Made by a program: the position numbers and the translations under genes
Part shown: piece after piece, positions 21,492 to 36,400 of the stretch
How positions within the stretch are numbered: the first letter of the stretch is position 1
Layout of the letters: each line of letters starts with the position of its first letter
From: Gigantopelta aegis
Lineage: Eukaryota; Mollusca; Gastropoda; Neomphalida; Peltospiridae
Reading direction: 5' to 3'
DNA length: 64,000 nt
Assembly (NCBI RefSeq): GCF_016097555.1
Contig: NC_054712.1
Coordinates: 57,428,681 to 57,492,680 of the forward strand
The notes under the pieces: model-generated
The model's input: only the letters and a program-made list of their open reading frames with translations
Database searches by the model: none
Told to the model about the DNA's origin: nothing

Positions 21492-24400
21492 TTTTTTTAT
21501 TTTTTTTTTAATTAAACATTAAAGCTTCTTGCACCATGATGTATTTGTGGTAAACATTAGGTTATTTATTAAAATTGTTTCAGCCATCACAGCCTTTTTA
21601 TTGATAAATTACACATGGGATCTACACCACACAGCATTCAATTTCAATTGTGCTTATTTCATTGGATGTGACAACAGTTATCACTGTGGAGGTACCAAGT
21701 ATTTCCAACAGAATAATGTTGAAGACAAAAACGCTCTGTAAAGTGTGAAAATTTAAATTTTAATTTATTTTTGCCCTTATATCTAGAACATTTGGTTGGT
21801 GATTAGTGAGAGAGAAGTTGTTGTAGTGGTATTACAGCTTCCCACTGAGTCATTAAAACCTTCTGTTAGTTGGAGCCGGTCATGGGATATACAGTTACAT
21901 GTAGCATCTACCAAACCAACAGCTTAACCACTACATGTATGTCAGCAAATCCCCAGTATTTGTGACTACATGAACCATTACCCAGCTTTCCCTGGATCTT
22001 GTGGGTGTGGCTTAGCTGATATCCTGTCATCCTAGCCACCTCCTCCTTGTCAATCTCAGGGTGCACCAGCAACAGATGACCTCGGAGAACTTTCAGGCTG
22101 AAATATAACAGAAATGAATCAATGTAGCTCATTCTGAAGAACATGTGTATAGCACAACTATCTTGGTCAGTAATAATTTGGCCAAGATCAAAAAAAATTA
22201 ATACCACAGTAACTGTGATCCTTGACATGTTACTTTAAGCCCTTTAATGTTTTGTAAGCAGCAAAGATCCAATGCCGCTCTTCCTTCACTGACTACATGC
22301 AGATAAAATGAACATAAATAAAAGTTATTGAAGACTGTTATAAGCCATAACACTGCTGGTAGTCATTATGGTTTAATACAAATAAAAACACATTCAGGAA
22401 AGAAAAAAAAGAGAAATATATTTCTTTAATGACATGATCTCAAATAAAAAAAAAAATCAATATGGCTATCAGATTGCTAAACACCCAGTCTAGTTTGTGA
22501 GAAACGAAAGTCATTGCCAATACAAAGTCTATGAATAGCAGTAAGGTATACCGGCAATGGAACACTGGTTGGGACAAGAACCACCCACACCACCCTCAAG
22601 TCCATTGAGACCAATCTATTCCACGATCAAACCTCGGATAAGCACTCTACCACTGAACTGCAATCCTTCAACACATTCAGAAACCTATTGCACTGAGGTT
22701 ACCCCCCCCCCCCCACCACCACCACCCCACCCACCCAAAAAACAAGTATTTTGAGTGTACTGCAAAACAATACATGTCCCTGACTGGGCCTAAGAAATTA
22801 TTTTTATATCCTAAGTTGCAACTTAATATGATAAAATTATATACAAAATGTTAACTCAATATCTTGAGGCATTACCAAAACGTCCGGAAACTGAATATGA
22901 GACCAACAGACAGACAGATATGGACAGACAATTAGAATTGAAACCTATAGTTCTCTTCATTTGGACTGGTAAGGGACTAATAATGTGACAATAACAAAAA
23001 AATACTAACACATCTGCTAACCCTCAATGAATTTTGTTGAGTATCTATTAAAGTGAAGTACCTGTTGAACTTCTGTTTGCACTTTTCGCACTCGAGCCCG
23101 GTGATGCCGAGGTGTTTGAGGTGGTGACTCCACAGCTGACTGCGGCTGTTGGTGACGAACGTGCACTCCTTACACTGGAACTGGACGTGGCCGTGTTCGC
23201 GGTCCACGTGCTGTCGCAGAATCTCCTTGCTGATGGCGCGGAACGAACAGCTGTCGTTGTCACACACAAAAGGTTTGTCTCCTGAAAGAAAACAGAACTT
23301 TAAAATGTTTACGATGTTCACTTTAGTAATATTTTATATAGAACATTTACTACATAATTACCTACCAACTGTCGTCACACACAAAAGGTGTGTCTCCTGA
23401 GAGAAAACAGAACTTTAAAACATGTTTACCATGTTCACTTCAGTAATATAATACATAAAACATTTACTGCATAATTACTTGCTGTTTTCATAAAACTTCC
23501 AATGGGTAGTAAGAATCTATCACTTTTGTATCCTCTCCCTAAATCCGGACTATCCAGTTACTGAAGCCAATCATGCAGACCCCACCAAGGGGATCCATTT
23601 AAAGATAATATTACCATACTGATAGGTAAGGCAGCCAAACGTTACTCTCTTTCAACTAGTCCTGGAGGAGCAGAGTGACTAGCTCCCCTTAAATAGCGAA
23701 CACTGGTCATGTGACAATTACAAGCTTGTCTTATTTCTTACATACTGTATATTAGGTATCCATTAAAGTGGCATTCATAATGATGCTAGAATGCAACGTA
23801 ACTGTACCACATTGGCTATTGGATGTTAAACATTTGGCAATTCTGACATATAGTCATCAGAAGAAACCCGCTACATTTTTCCTAATGCACAAAGGGACCT
23901 TTTATATGCACTTTCCCACAGACAGGAAAGCACGTACCACAGCCTTTGACCAGTTCTGGTGCACTGGCTGGAACAAGAAAAATCCCAATCAGTTGGATAC
24001 ACGTCGAGGTGATTCGATCATGTGACACAAACACCTCAAATGAGCTACATGTAAATACTGCCTTAATACACAAACATAATTCTGACCTGGTTTGGTTTTT
24101 TCTTCAAATGCAATGTGTTGTCATTTGAATGTTTGAAACTGTGTGGCTTCATTTTTTAAATTTCCCAAATTAAAATGGTACAGTTGTTAAGGTGCAATGG
24201 TTTTCGAAAACTTGCGATATAAAGATTATGATTCACTTATTATTTCCCTAAGGCCACTACACAGACAGGACAAAAAAAGTGACATACAAGTTGTAGAATA
24301 GTGGAAATGAGAAGCCTATTCCTGAAAGAAGTCAATCTTATGATTTACCACTCATCAAGCAGATTCTTGGGCACTGAACCAAATTTCACTATAATTGTGA

Positions 24401-27400
24401 CAATGGAACAAAGCAACTAAAGTTTAAAGTTTGTTTTGTTTAACGACACCAGTAGAGCACATTGAATGATTAATTATCAGCTATTGGATGTCAAACATTT
24501 GGTAATTCTGACAATCTTATAGAGAGGAAACTCACTACATTTTTCCATTAGTAGCAAGGGACACTTTATATGCACCATCTCACAGACAGGATAACACATA
24601 CCACAGCCTTTGATATACCAGTCGTGGTTGGAACGAGAAATAGCCCAACAGGCCTCCAGTAGGGATTGATCTCGAACCAACCACAAACCAAGTGAGTGCT
24701 TTACCACTGGGCTACATCTCACCCTTCTGACATTGAACCAAGTTTCAGAATAATTCTAACAGTGGAACAAAGCCACAGACTATTTTGTGCAAACAGTGAA
24801 AGCCCATTACCTGTGTGTGTTCTAACGTGTGGCTCGAAGTCCGTCTTACTGTAGAAGAGTTTACCACAGAATTCACACTCCTCTGTTCCAAACGTCTCAC
24901 GCAGCTTGTGAAAAATCTCCATTGTCATGTTCCGGTAACCTAGTTTCTCTATGAAGTCTTTCAGCTCTTTGTCCGTGCCAGTGGCGGCCTTGTTGTCAAT
25001 GTTCTCTTTCTCTTGGTCGTTTGTTCCTGCACTGTCCTCATCAAGATCCACTGCGTGGTCTTTCTTCAGTACATCGTCACCGGTGGCATCTTTGTTACAA
25101 ATTTCGTCAATTTTTTCCTCAAGCTCTTTACCAACTAGCTGTTCAGACAAATCATTTTCAATGTTTGTAACTTCTGCTTGTGGGTTACAGCCTTCAGTAT
25201 TTTGCAAAATGCTGGTACAAGTTTGTTCTTTCAATTCTGCAGTTGACAGTTTTTCAAAACTGGCGCTGTTTTTATCAGAATCTTCCACCGTAGAAAGGTT
25301 TTCAGTGAGCTCAAAAGATGGTGGGTTTTTAAAACTGGAATTATTGTTTTCGGGATTGTCAGCAATAGAAGATTGTTCATTTAGTTCCAAGGCTGATGAC
25401 GTTTCGAAATTAGAGTTATTTTTATCACCATCACCAACCATTGTTGATGATGTTGTATTCAAACTACAATTGTTTTTATCACTGTCTTCAGGAAGAGATG
25501 GTTGCACATTCTCTTCTGAAGTCATTTGGGGTTCCAAACCAGTATTAGCTTTAATGATATCATTAGACGTGTTTTCCAGTTCTTCTGAAACTGGTTTTTG
25601 TAAAGACTGAAGAAGACCGTTCGTAGTCATCTTGCATTCACCATCATTGGAATTTTCGTTATTTTTCGAACCCAGACTTTCGTTCAAGTCCGACTTGCCG
25701 ATGAGAGACAAATCTGAGTCGTCAACCGCACCTAGGACGACATCGTCGGGGATGTTCTCAACGGCCACCTCTTTCAGTTCGTCGGGGATGTTGACGTGCT
25801 TGTTTTTAATACTGTCCTGGGGCTCGGGCAGGTACAGACTGTTGTCGATGCTCTTCTCGAACAGACTGTCCCACTGGCTGGTGTCGTCCTGCAGGTGGGC
25901 GCTTGTCAGGTGGTCGATCAGGCGGATCGTACTCGGAAACTTGCTCTCACAGTTGAAACACCTGCAGGAGATAAATGAAGTAGACAGATAGTTTTACTAA
26001 CATAAACATTTGGGAAAAGAAAGAAACAAAGAAAGAAAGAAAGAAAAAAAGAAAAAAGAAGAGCATTAGTGGGGTTTTCTACTAGAGCGAAATCCTGCTA
26101 AAATGGACACCCAATAAAAGTAACAAGGCAAGTTTTAAGGGGTATCTGGTTTAAAGAGTTTCTAAGCTGAACTGATATATATATATATATATATATCTAA
26201 TGGACTGTGAAACATGTCTGTGTTACTGAGGGTCCGGTTTAGAGGTGTTTCACTGTACTATAAATATTGGGGAAAAGAAAGAAGGAAAGAAGGAACTAAA
26301 CGTATTAATGCTCTTAACACAGAAAAAGAAGGAAACCTTGGATAGGCTATATAATACATGGAATAAAGCCCATTACAAAACATAGGCCTACATAATTAAT
26401 TAGTGGAATAATTTTAGCATTAAAAAAAAAAACTTGTTTTTTTGTTTTTTTTGTTTTTTTTACATAAAAGGCCTCAAAAAATTATACATATGATTATTTT
26501 GTTTATCCATTGCTCATGCAAGTCTAGTTTTGCATTTGGTTACTTGTAAATAACACTGTGTTTCTGTGTGTTTTCTCAAGTACACACAATCATCTGACTA
26601 CCTGTAAATAACACTGTGTTTCTGTGTGTTTTCTCAAGTACACACAATCATCTGACTACCTGTAAATAACACTGTGTTTCTGTGTGTTTTCTCAAGTACA
26701 CACAATCATCTGACTACCTGTAAATAACACTGTGTTTCTGTGTGTTTTCTCAAGTACACACAATCATCTGACTACCTGTAAATAACACTGTGTTTCTGTG
26801 TGTTTTCTCAAGTACACACAATCATCTGACTACCTGTAAATAACACTGTGTTTCTGTGTGTTTTCTCAAGTACACACAATCATCTGACTACCTGTAAATA
26901 ACACTGTGTTTCTGTGTGTTTTCTCAAGTACACACAATCATCTGACTACCTGTAAATAACACTGTGTTTCTGTGTGTTTTCTCAAGTACACACAATCATC
27001 TGACTACCTGTAAATAACACTGTGTTTCTGTGTGTTTTCTCAAGTACACACAATCATCTGACTACCTGTAAATAACACTGTGTTTCTGTGTGTTTTCTCA
27101 AGTACACACAATCATCTGACTACCTGTAAATAACACTGTGTTTCTGTGTGTTTTCTCAAGTACACACAATCATCTGACTACCTGTAAATAACACTGTGTT
27201 TCTGTGTGTTTTCTCAAGTACACACAATCATCTGACTACCTGTAAATAACACTGTGTTTCTGTGTGTTTTCTCAAGTACACACAATCATCTGACTACCTG
27301 TAAATAACACTGTGTTTCTGTGTGTTTTCTCAAGTACACACAATCATCTGACTACCTGTAAATAACACTGTGTTTCTGTGTGTTTTCTCAAGTACACACA

Positions 27401-30400
27401 ATCATCTGACTACCTGTAAATAACACTGTGTTTCTGTGTGTTTTCTCAAGTACACACAATCATCTGACTACCTGTAAATAACACTGTGTTTCTGTGTGTT
27501 TTCTCAAGTACACACAATCATCTGACTACCTGTAAATAACACTGTGTTTCTGTGTGTTTTCTCAAGTACACACAATCATCTGACTACCTGTAAATAACAC
27601 TGTGTTTCTGTGTGTTTTCTCAAGTACACACAATCATCTGACTACCTGTAAATAACACTGTGTTTCTGTGTGTTTTCTCAAGTACACACAATCATCTGAC
27701 TACCTGTAAATAACACTGTGTTTCTGTGTGTTTTCTCAAGTACACACAATCATCTGACTACCTGTAAATAACACTGTGTTTCTGTGTGTTTTCTCAAGTA
27801 CACACAATCATCTGACTACCTGTAAATAACACTGTGTTTCTGTGTGTTTTCTCAAGTACACACAATCATCTGACTACCTGTAAATAACACTGTGTTTCTG
27901 TGTGTTTTCTCAAGTACACACAATCATCTGACTACCTGTAAATAACACTGTGTTTCTGTGTGTTTTCTCAAGTACACACAATCATCTGACTACCTGTAAA
28001 TAACACTGTGTTTCTGTGTGTTTTCTCAAGTACACACAATCATCTGACTACCTGTAAATAACACTGTGTTTCTGTGTGTTTTCTCAAGTACACACAATCA
28101 TCTGACTACCTGTAAATAACACTGTGTTTCTGTGTGTTTTCTCAAGTACACACAATCATCTGACTACCTGTAAATAACACTGTGTTTCTGTGTGTTTTCT
28201 CAAGTACACACAATCATCTGACTACCTGTAAATAACACTGTGTTTCTGTGTGTTTTCTCAAGTACACACAATCATCTGACTACCTGTAAATAACACTGTG
28301 TTTCTGTGTGTTTTCTCAAGTACACACAATCATCTGACTACTTGTAAATAACACTGTGTTTCTGTGTGTTTTCTCAAGTACACACAATCATCTGACTACC
28401 TGTAAATAACACTGTGTTTCTGTGTGTTTTCTCAAGTACACACAATCATCTGACTACTTGTAAATAACACTGTGTTTCTGTGTGTTTTCTCAAGTACACA
28501 CAATCATCTGACTACCTGTAAATAACACTGTGTTTCTGTGTGTTTTCTCAAGTACACACAATCATCTGACTACCTGTAAATAACACTGTGTTTCTGTGTG
28601 TTTTCTCAAGTACACACAATCATCTGACTACTTGTAAATAACACTGTGTTTCTGTGTGTTTTCTCAAGTACACACAATCATCTGACTACCTGTAAATAAC
28701 ACTGTGTTTCTGTGTGTTTTCTCAAGTACACACAATCATCTGACTACCTGTAAATAACACTGTGTTTCTGTGTGTTTTCTCAAGTACACACAATCATCTG
28801 ACTACCTGTAAATAACACTGTGTTTCTGTGTGTTTTCTCAAGTACACACAATCATCTGACTACTTGTAAATAACACTGTGTTTCTGTGTGTTTTCTCAAG
28901 TACACACAATCATCTGACTACCTGTAAATAACACTGTGTTTCTGTGTGTTTTCTCAAGTACACACAATCATCTGACTACTTGTAAATAACACTGTGTTTC
29001 TGTGTGTTTTCTCAAGTACACACAATCATCTGACTACCTGTAAATAACACTGTGTTTCTGTGTGTTTTCTCAAGTACACACAATCATCTGACTACTTGTA
29101 AATAACACTGTGTTTCTGTGTGTTTTCTCAAGTACACACAATCATCTGACTACCTGTAAATAACACTGTGTTTCTGTGTGTTTTCTCAAGTACACACAAT
29201 CATCTGACTACCTGTAAATAACACTGTGTTTCTGTGTGTTTTCTCAAGTACACACAATCATCTGACTACCTGTAAATAACACTGTGTTTCTGTGTGTTTT
29301 CTCAAGTACACACAATCATCTGACTACCTGTAAATAACACTGTGTTTCTGTGTGTTTTCTCAAGTACACACAATCATCTGACTACCTGTAAATAACACTG
29401 TGTTTCTGTGTGTTTTCTCAAGTACACACAATCATCTGACTACCTGTAAATAACACTGTGTTTCTGTGTGTTTTCTCAAGTACACACAATCATCTGACTA
29501 CCTGTAAATAACACTGTGTTTCTGTGTGTTTTCTCAAGTACACACAATCATCTGACTACTTGTAAATAACACTGTGTTTCTGTGTGTTTTCTCAAGTACA
29601 CACAATCATCTGACTACCTGTAAATAACACTGTGTTTCTGTGTGTTTTCTCAAGTACACACAATCATCTGACTACCTGTAAATAACACTGTGTTTCTGTG
29701 TGTTTTCTCAAGTACACACAATCATCTGACTACCTGTAAATAATGGTTTCTGATACCTTTTTCAAACACACACACAATGTAATCTGTAAATAATTTTGAA
29801 GCTGGTAATGTTTTCCAAAACAAACCACATGCGACTACCTGTAAACAACTATTTCTGATAGTGTGTTTCCCAGGTACATACAAGCCTAACACTACCTGTA
29901 AATAACTCTGTGTTTCTGATAGTGTTTTTCTCAGGTACATACAATCCTAACACTACCTGTAAATAATGTTGTGTTTCTGATAGTGTGTTTCCCAGGTACA
30001 TACAATCCTAACACTACCTGTAAATAACTCTGTGTTTCTGGTAGTGTTTCCCAGGTACATACAATCCTAACACTACCTGTAAATAACCGTGTGTTTCTGG
30101 TAGTGTTTCTCAGGTACATATAATCCTAACACTACCTGTAAATAACTCTGTGTTTCTGATAGTGTTTTTCTCAGGTACATACAATCCTAACACTACCTGT
30201 AAATAACCCTGTGTTTCTGGTAGTGTTTCCCAGGTACATACAATCCTAACACTACCTGTAAATAACCGTGTGTTTCTGGTAGTGTTTCTCAGGTACATAC
30301 AATCCTAACACTACCTGTAAATAACTCTGTGTTTCTGGTAGTGTTTCTCAGGTACATACAATCCTAACATTACCTGTAAATAACCCTGTGTTTCTGATAG

Positions 30401-33400
30401 TGTTTTTCTCAGGTACATACAATCCTAACACTACCTGTAAATAACCCTGTGTTTCTGGTAGTGTTTCCCAGGTACATACAATCCTAACACTACCTGTAAA
30501 TAACCGTGTGTTTCTGGTAGTGTTTCTCAGGTACATACAATCCTAACACTACCTGTAAATAACTCTGTGTTTCTGGTAGTGTTTCTCAGGTACATACAAT
30601 CCTAACACTACCTGTAAATAACCCTGTGTTTCTGATAGTGTTTTTCTCAGGTACATACAATCCTAACACTACCTGTAAATAACCGTGTGTTTCTGGTAGT
30701 GTTTCTCAGGTACATACAATCCTAACACTACCTGTAAATAACTCTGTGTTTCTGATAGTGTTTTTCTCAGGTACATACAATCCTAACACTACCTGTAAAT
30801 AACGTTGTGTTTCTGATAGTGTTTTTCTCAGGTACATACAATCCTAACACTACCTGTAAATAACCCTGTGTTTCTGGTAGTGTTTCCCAGGTACATACAA
30901 TCCTAACACTACCTGTAAATAACCGTGTGTTTCTGGTAGTGTTTCTCAGGTACATACAATCCTAACACTACCTGTAAATAACCGTGTGTTTCTGGTAGTG
31001 TTTCTCAGGTACATACAATCCTAACACTACCTGTAAATAACTCTGTGTTTCTGATAGTGTTTTTCTCAGGTACATACAATCCTAACACTACCTGTAAATA
31101 ACCCTGTGTTTCTGGTAGTGTTTCCCAGGTACATACAATCCTAACACTACCTGTAAATAACCGTGTGTTTCTGGTAGTGTTTCTCAGGTACATACAATCC
31201 TAACACTACCTGTAAATAACTCTGTGTTTCTGGTAGTGTTTCTCAGGTACATACAATCCTAACACTACCTGTAAATAACCCTGTGTTTCTGATAGTGTTT
31301 TTCTCAGGTACATACAATCCTAACACTACCTGTAAATAACTGTGTGTTTCTGGTAGTGTTTCTCAGGTACATACAATCCTAACACTACCTGTAAATAACT
31401 TTGTGTTTCTGATAGTGTTTTTCTCAGGTACATACAATCCTAACACTACCTGTAAATAACGTTGTGTTTCTGATAGTGTGTTTCCCAGGTACATACAATC
31501 CTAACACTACCTGTAAATAACTCTGTGTTTCTGATAGTGTTTTTCCCAGGTACATACAATCCTAACACTACCTGTAATTTGTGTAAATAACCCTGTGTTT
31601 CTGGTAGTGTTTCCCAGGTACATACAATCCTAACACTACCTGTAAATAACCGTGTGTTTCTGGTAGTGTTTCTCAGGTACATACAATCCTAACACTACCT
31701 GTAAATAACTCTGTGTTTCTGGTAGTGTTTCTCAGGTACATACAATCCTAACACTACCTGTAAATAACCCTGTGTTTCTGATAGTGTTTCTCAGGTACAT
31801 ACAATCCTAACACTACCTGTAAATAACTCTGTGTTTCTGATAGTGTTTTTCTCAGGTACATACAATCCTAACACTACCTGTAAATAATGTTGTGTTTCTG
31901 ATAGTGTGTTTCCCAGGTACATACAATCCTAACACTACCTGTAAATAACTCTGTGTTTCTGGTAGTGTTTCCCAGGTACATACAATCCTAACACTACCTG
32001 TAAATAACCGTGTGTTTCTGGTAGTGTTTCTCAGGTACATATAATCCTAACACTACCTGTAAATAACTCTGTGTTTCTGATAGTGTTTTTCTCAGGTACA
32101 TACAATCCTAACACTACCTGTAAATAACCCTGTGTTTCTGGTAGTGTTTCCCAGGTACATACAATCCTAACACTACCTGTAAATAACCGTGTGTTTCTGG
32201 TAGTGTTTCTCAGGTACATACAATCCTAACACTACCTGTAAATAACTCTGTGTTTCTGGTAGTGTTTCTCAGGTACATACAATCCTAACATTACCTGTAA
32301 ATAACCCTGTGTTTCTGATAGTGTTTTTCTCAGGTACATACAATCCTAACACTACCTGTAAATAACCCTGTGTTTCTGGTAGTGTTTCCCAGGTACATAC
32401 AATCCTAACACTACCTGTAAATAACCGTGTGTTTCTGGTAGTGTTTCTCAGGTACATACAATCCTAACACTACCTGTAAATAACTCTGTGTTTCTGGTAG
32501 TGTTTCTCAGGTACATACAATCCTAACACTACCTGTAAATAACCCTGTGTTTCTGATAGTGTTTTTCTCAGGTACATACAATCCTAACACTACCTGTAAA
32601 TAACCGTGTGTTTCTGGTAGTGTTTCTCAGGTACATACAATCCTAACACTACCTGTAAATAACTCTGTGTTTCTGATAGTGTTTTTCTCAGGTACATACA
32701 ATCCTAACACTACCTGTAAATAACGTTGTGTTTCTGGTAGTGTTTTTCTCAGGTACATACAATCCTAACACTACCTGTAAATAACCCTGTGTTTCTGGTA
32801 GTGTTTCCCAGGTACATACAATCCTAACACTACCTGTAAATAACCGTGTGTTTCTGGTAGTGTTTCTCAGGTACATACAATCCTAACACTACCTGTAAAT
32901 AACCGTGTGTTTCTGGTAGTGTTTCTCAGGTACATACAATCCTAACACTACCTGTAAATAACTCTGTGTTTCTGATAGTGTTTTTCTCAGGTACATACAA
33001 TCCTAACACTACCTGTAAATAACCCTGTGTTTCTGGTAGTGTTTCCCAGGTACATACAATCCTAACACTACCTGTAAATAACCGTGTGTTTCTGGTAGTG
33101 TTTCTCAGGTACATACAATCCTAACACTACCTGTAAATAACTCTGTGTTTCTGGTAGTGTTTCTCAGGTACATACAATCCTAACACTACCTGTAAATAAC
33201 CCTGTGTTTCTGATAGTGTTTTTCTCAGGTACATACAATCCTAACACTACCTGTAAATAACTGTGTGTTTCTGGTAGTGTTTCTCAGGTACATACAATCC
33301 TAACACTACCTGTAAATAACTCTGTGTTTCTGATAGTGTTTTTCTCAGGTACATACAATCCTAACACTACCTGTAAATAACGTTGTGTTTCTGATAGTGT

Positions 33401-36400
33401 GTTTCCCAGGTACATACAATCCTAACACTACCTGTAAATAACTCTGTGTTTCTGATAGTGTTTTTCCCAGGTACATACAATCCTAACACTACCTGTAATT
33501 TGTGTAAATAACCCTGTGTTTCTGGTAGTGTTTCCCAGGTACATACAATCCTAACACTACCTGTAAATAACCGTGTGTTTCTGGTAGTGTTTCTCAGGTA
33601 CATACAATCCTAACACTACCTGTAAATAACTCTGTGTTTCTGGTAGTGTTTCTCAGGTACATACAATCCTAACACTACCTGTAAATAACCCTGTGTTTCT
33701 GATAGTGTTTCTCAGGTACATACAATCCTAACACTACCTGTAAATAACTCTGTGTTTCTGATAGTGTTTTTCTCAGGTACATACAATCCTAACACTACCT
33801 GTAAATAACTCTGTGTTTCTGATAGTGTTTTTCTCAGGTACATACAATCCTAACACTACCTGTAAATAACTCTGTGTTTCTGATAGTGTTTTTCCAGGTA
33901 CATACAATCCTAACACTACCTGTAAATAACTCTGTGTTTCTGATAGTGTTTTTCCAGGTACACGCGTCGACTGGCGCTGTAGTCACACAGTTCACAATGC
34001 TGGATGTTGGGAAGGTCTTTAATGTCGTGCACAAACAGATGTCGGTCTCGGTCGATCTTCTTTTTGAACTTCCGGTTACACACGTGACACTGGTGGATAA
34101 TCGTTGCTCCTCTCTGGTGTCCTGACAAATATATTACGATCAATGTCAGTTTTGTAATTGGAAACTTCACTTTGTATAATTAACCACAGTACAAAAAGCA
34201 ACATTTGAACAATAATCTTTATGACCCAATACATTCACAAAGGTAACAGTCATTTCCTCAAAACACTCATACAAAACTCATCATTAAAGTTAAAAATTAA
34301 TCTTAAGGGCATGTTTTATATAAAAATTATTTAAAAAATGACTGATAATATTTCTTTTGTCAAATACAAAATAATTCCAGGCCAATTTTATTTCAAAACT
34401 TATGAACCTTATTTTCCGGTTTAAATTTACTTCTTCAAAGAATATTAGTAGATCCAATGCCAAACAGAGCTGACACTGTTCATTGCCAAACTAATTGCTA
34501 ATTTTTACACAAAGACACTAACACATTTAGTCTTTGGCTAATAAAATTTTAATAATTTTCAAGGAAATATCCTACATACATGTATCTGACAACTGACTAA
34601 ATTAAACATTTGTTCCAGTGCAAGCCCTGGACAAAATTGAGACCCTGAGACAAACAGATCTTTGAAATCATGTTATCAAAAAATTCTGAAAGATTCACAT
34701 TATACAGTTTTAATTATGTGAATAACAGACAATATTTTGCATATTTAATTAAAAATAAAAAAAAACAATAAATAATTTATGTGCATATTTTTAACTGATT
34801 GAAAAAGGGAAGAGCCTGGGCCTGTTAGGACAATGGCAGATTAAATAAAGATTTCAAAAGAAGACTGATCAGAGAAACAAAACCAGTATACTATTGGTGC
34901 TTGTAGTAAAACTAGAAATATATCCACTGAAACCTGAAACCTGTCAAACTGGTGGACAATCAGATACACATAAAACTAGCTTAATACGACAGGTCCCTGC
35001 ACCATCTAATAGCTGGGACATAATAATAATATAAACAAAACTAGCTTAATACGACAGGTCCCTGCACCATCTAATAGCTGGGACATAATAATAATATAAA
35101 CAAAACTAGCTTAATACGACAGGTCCCTGCACCATCTAATAGCTGGGATATAATAATAATATAAACAAAACTAACTTAATACGACAGGTCCCTGCACCAT
35201 CTAATAGCTGGGATATAATAATAATATAAACAAAACTAGCTTAATACGACAGGTCCCCGCACCATCTAATAGCTGGGACATAATAATAATATAAACAAAA
35301 CTAGCTTAATACGACAGGTCCCTGCACCATCTAATAGCTGGGATATTATAATAATAATAATATAAACAAAACTAACTTAATACGACAGGTCCCCGCACCA
35401 TCTAATAGCTGGGATATAATAATAATATAAACAAAACTAGCTTAATACGACAGGTCCCTGCACCATCTAATAGCTGGGATATAATAATAATATAAACAAA
35501 ACTAACTTAATACGACAGGTCCCTGCACCATCTAATAGCTGGGATATAATAATAATATAAACAAAACTAGCTTAATACGACAGGTCCCCGCACCATCTAA
35601 TAGCTGGGATATAATAATAATATAAACAAAACTAGCTTAATACGACAGGTCCCTTCACCATCTAATAGCTGGGATATAATAATAATATAAACAAAACTAA
35701 CTTAATACGACAGGTCCCTGCACCATCTAATAGCTGGGATATAATAATAATATAAACAAAACTAGCTTAATACGACAGGTCCCTGCACCATCTAATAGCT
35801 GGGACATAATAATAATATAAACAAAACTAGCTTAATACGACAGGTCCCTGCACCATCTAATAGCTGGGACATAATAATAATATAAACAAAACTAGCTTAA
35901 TACGACAGGTCCCTGCACCATCTAATAGCTGGGACATAATAATAATAATATAAACAAAACTAGCTTAATACGACAGGTCCCTGCACCATCTAATAGCTGG
36001 GACATAATAATAATATAAACAAAACTAGCTTAATACGACAGGTCCCCGCACCATCTAATAGCTGGGATATAATAATAATAATATAAACAAAACTAGCTTA
36101 ATACGACAGGTCCCCGCACCATCTAATAGCTGGGATATAATAATAATAATATAAACAAAACTAGCTTAATACGACAGGTCCCCGCACCATCTAATAGCTG
36201 GGATATAATAATAATAATATAAACAAAACTAGCTTAATACGACAGGTCCCCGCACCATCTAATAGCTGGGATATAATAATAATAATATAAACAAAACTAG
36301 CTTAATACGACAGGTCCCCGCACCATCTAATAGCTGGGATATAATAATAATAATATAAACAAAACTAGCTTAATACGACAGGTCCCTGCACCATCTAATA

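Noticed and set aside
24951..25991. Plus-strand frames of 219 and 119 aa opposite exon 8
   Set aside because: Antisense shadows of the acidic Ser-rich coding exon, which has splice sites, phase agreement and homologous fingers.
29722..33603. Series of 62-78 codon frames ([15 protein letters not shown] type) on the minus strand
   Set aside because: They are frame-shifted readings of the minisatellite; no independent gene signals.
26541..33919. CRISPR-like regular repeats
   Set aside because: Units are directly adjacent without unique spacers, in a spliced eukaryotic gene; this is a minisatellite.
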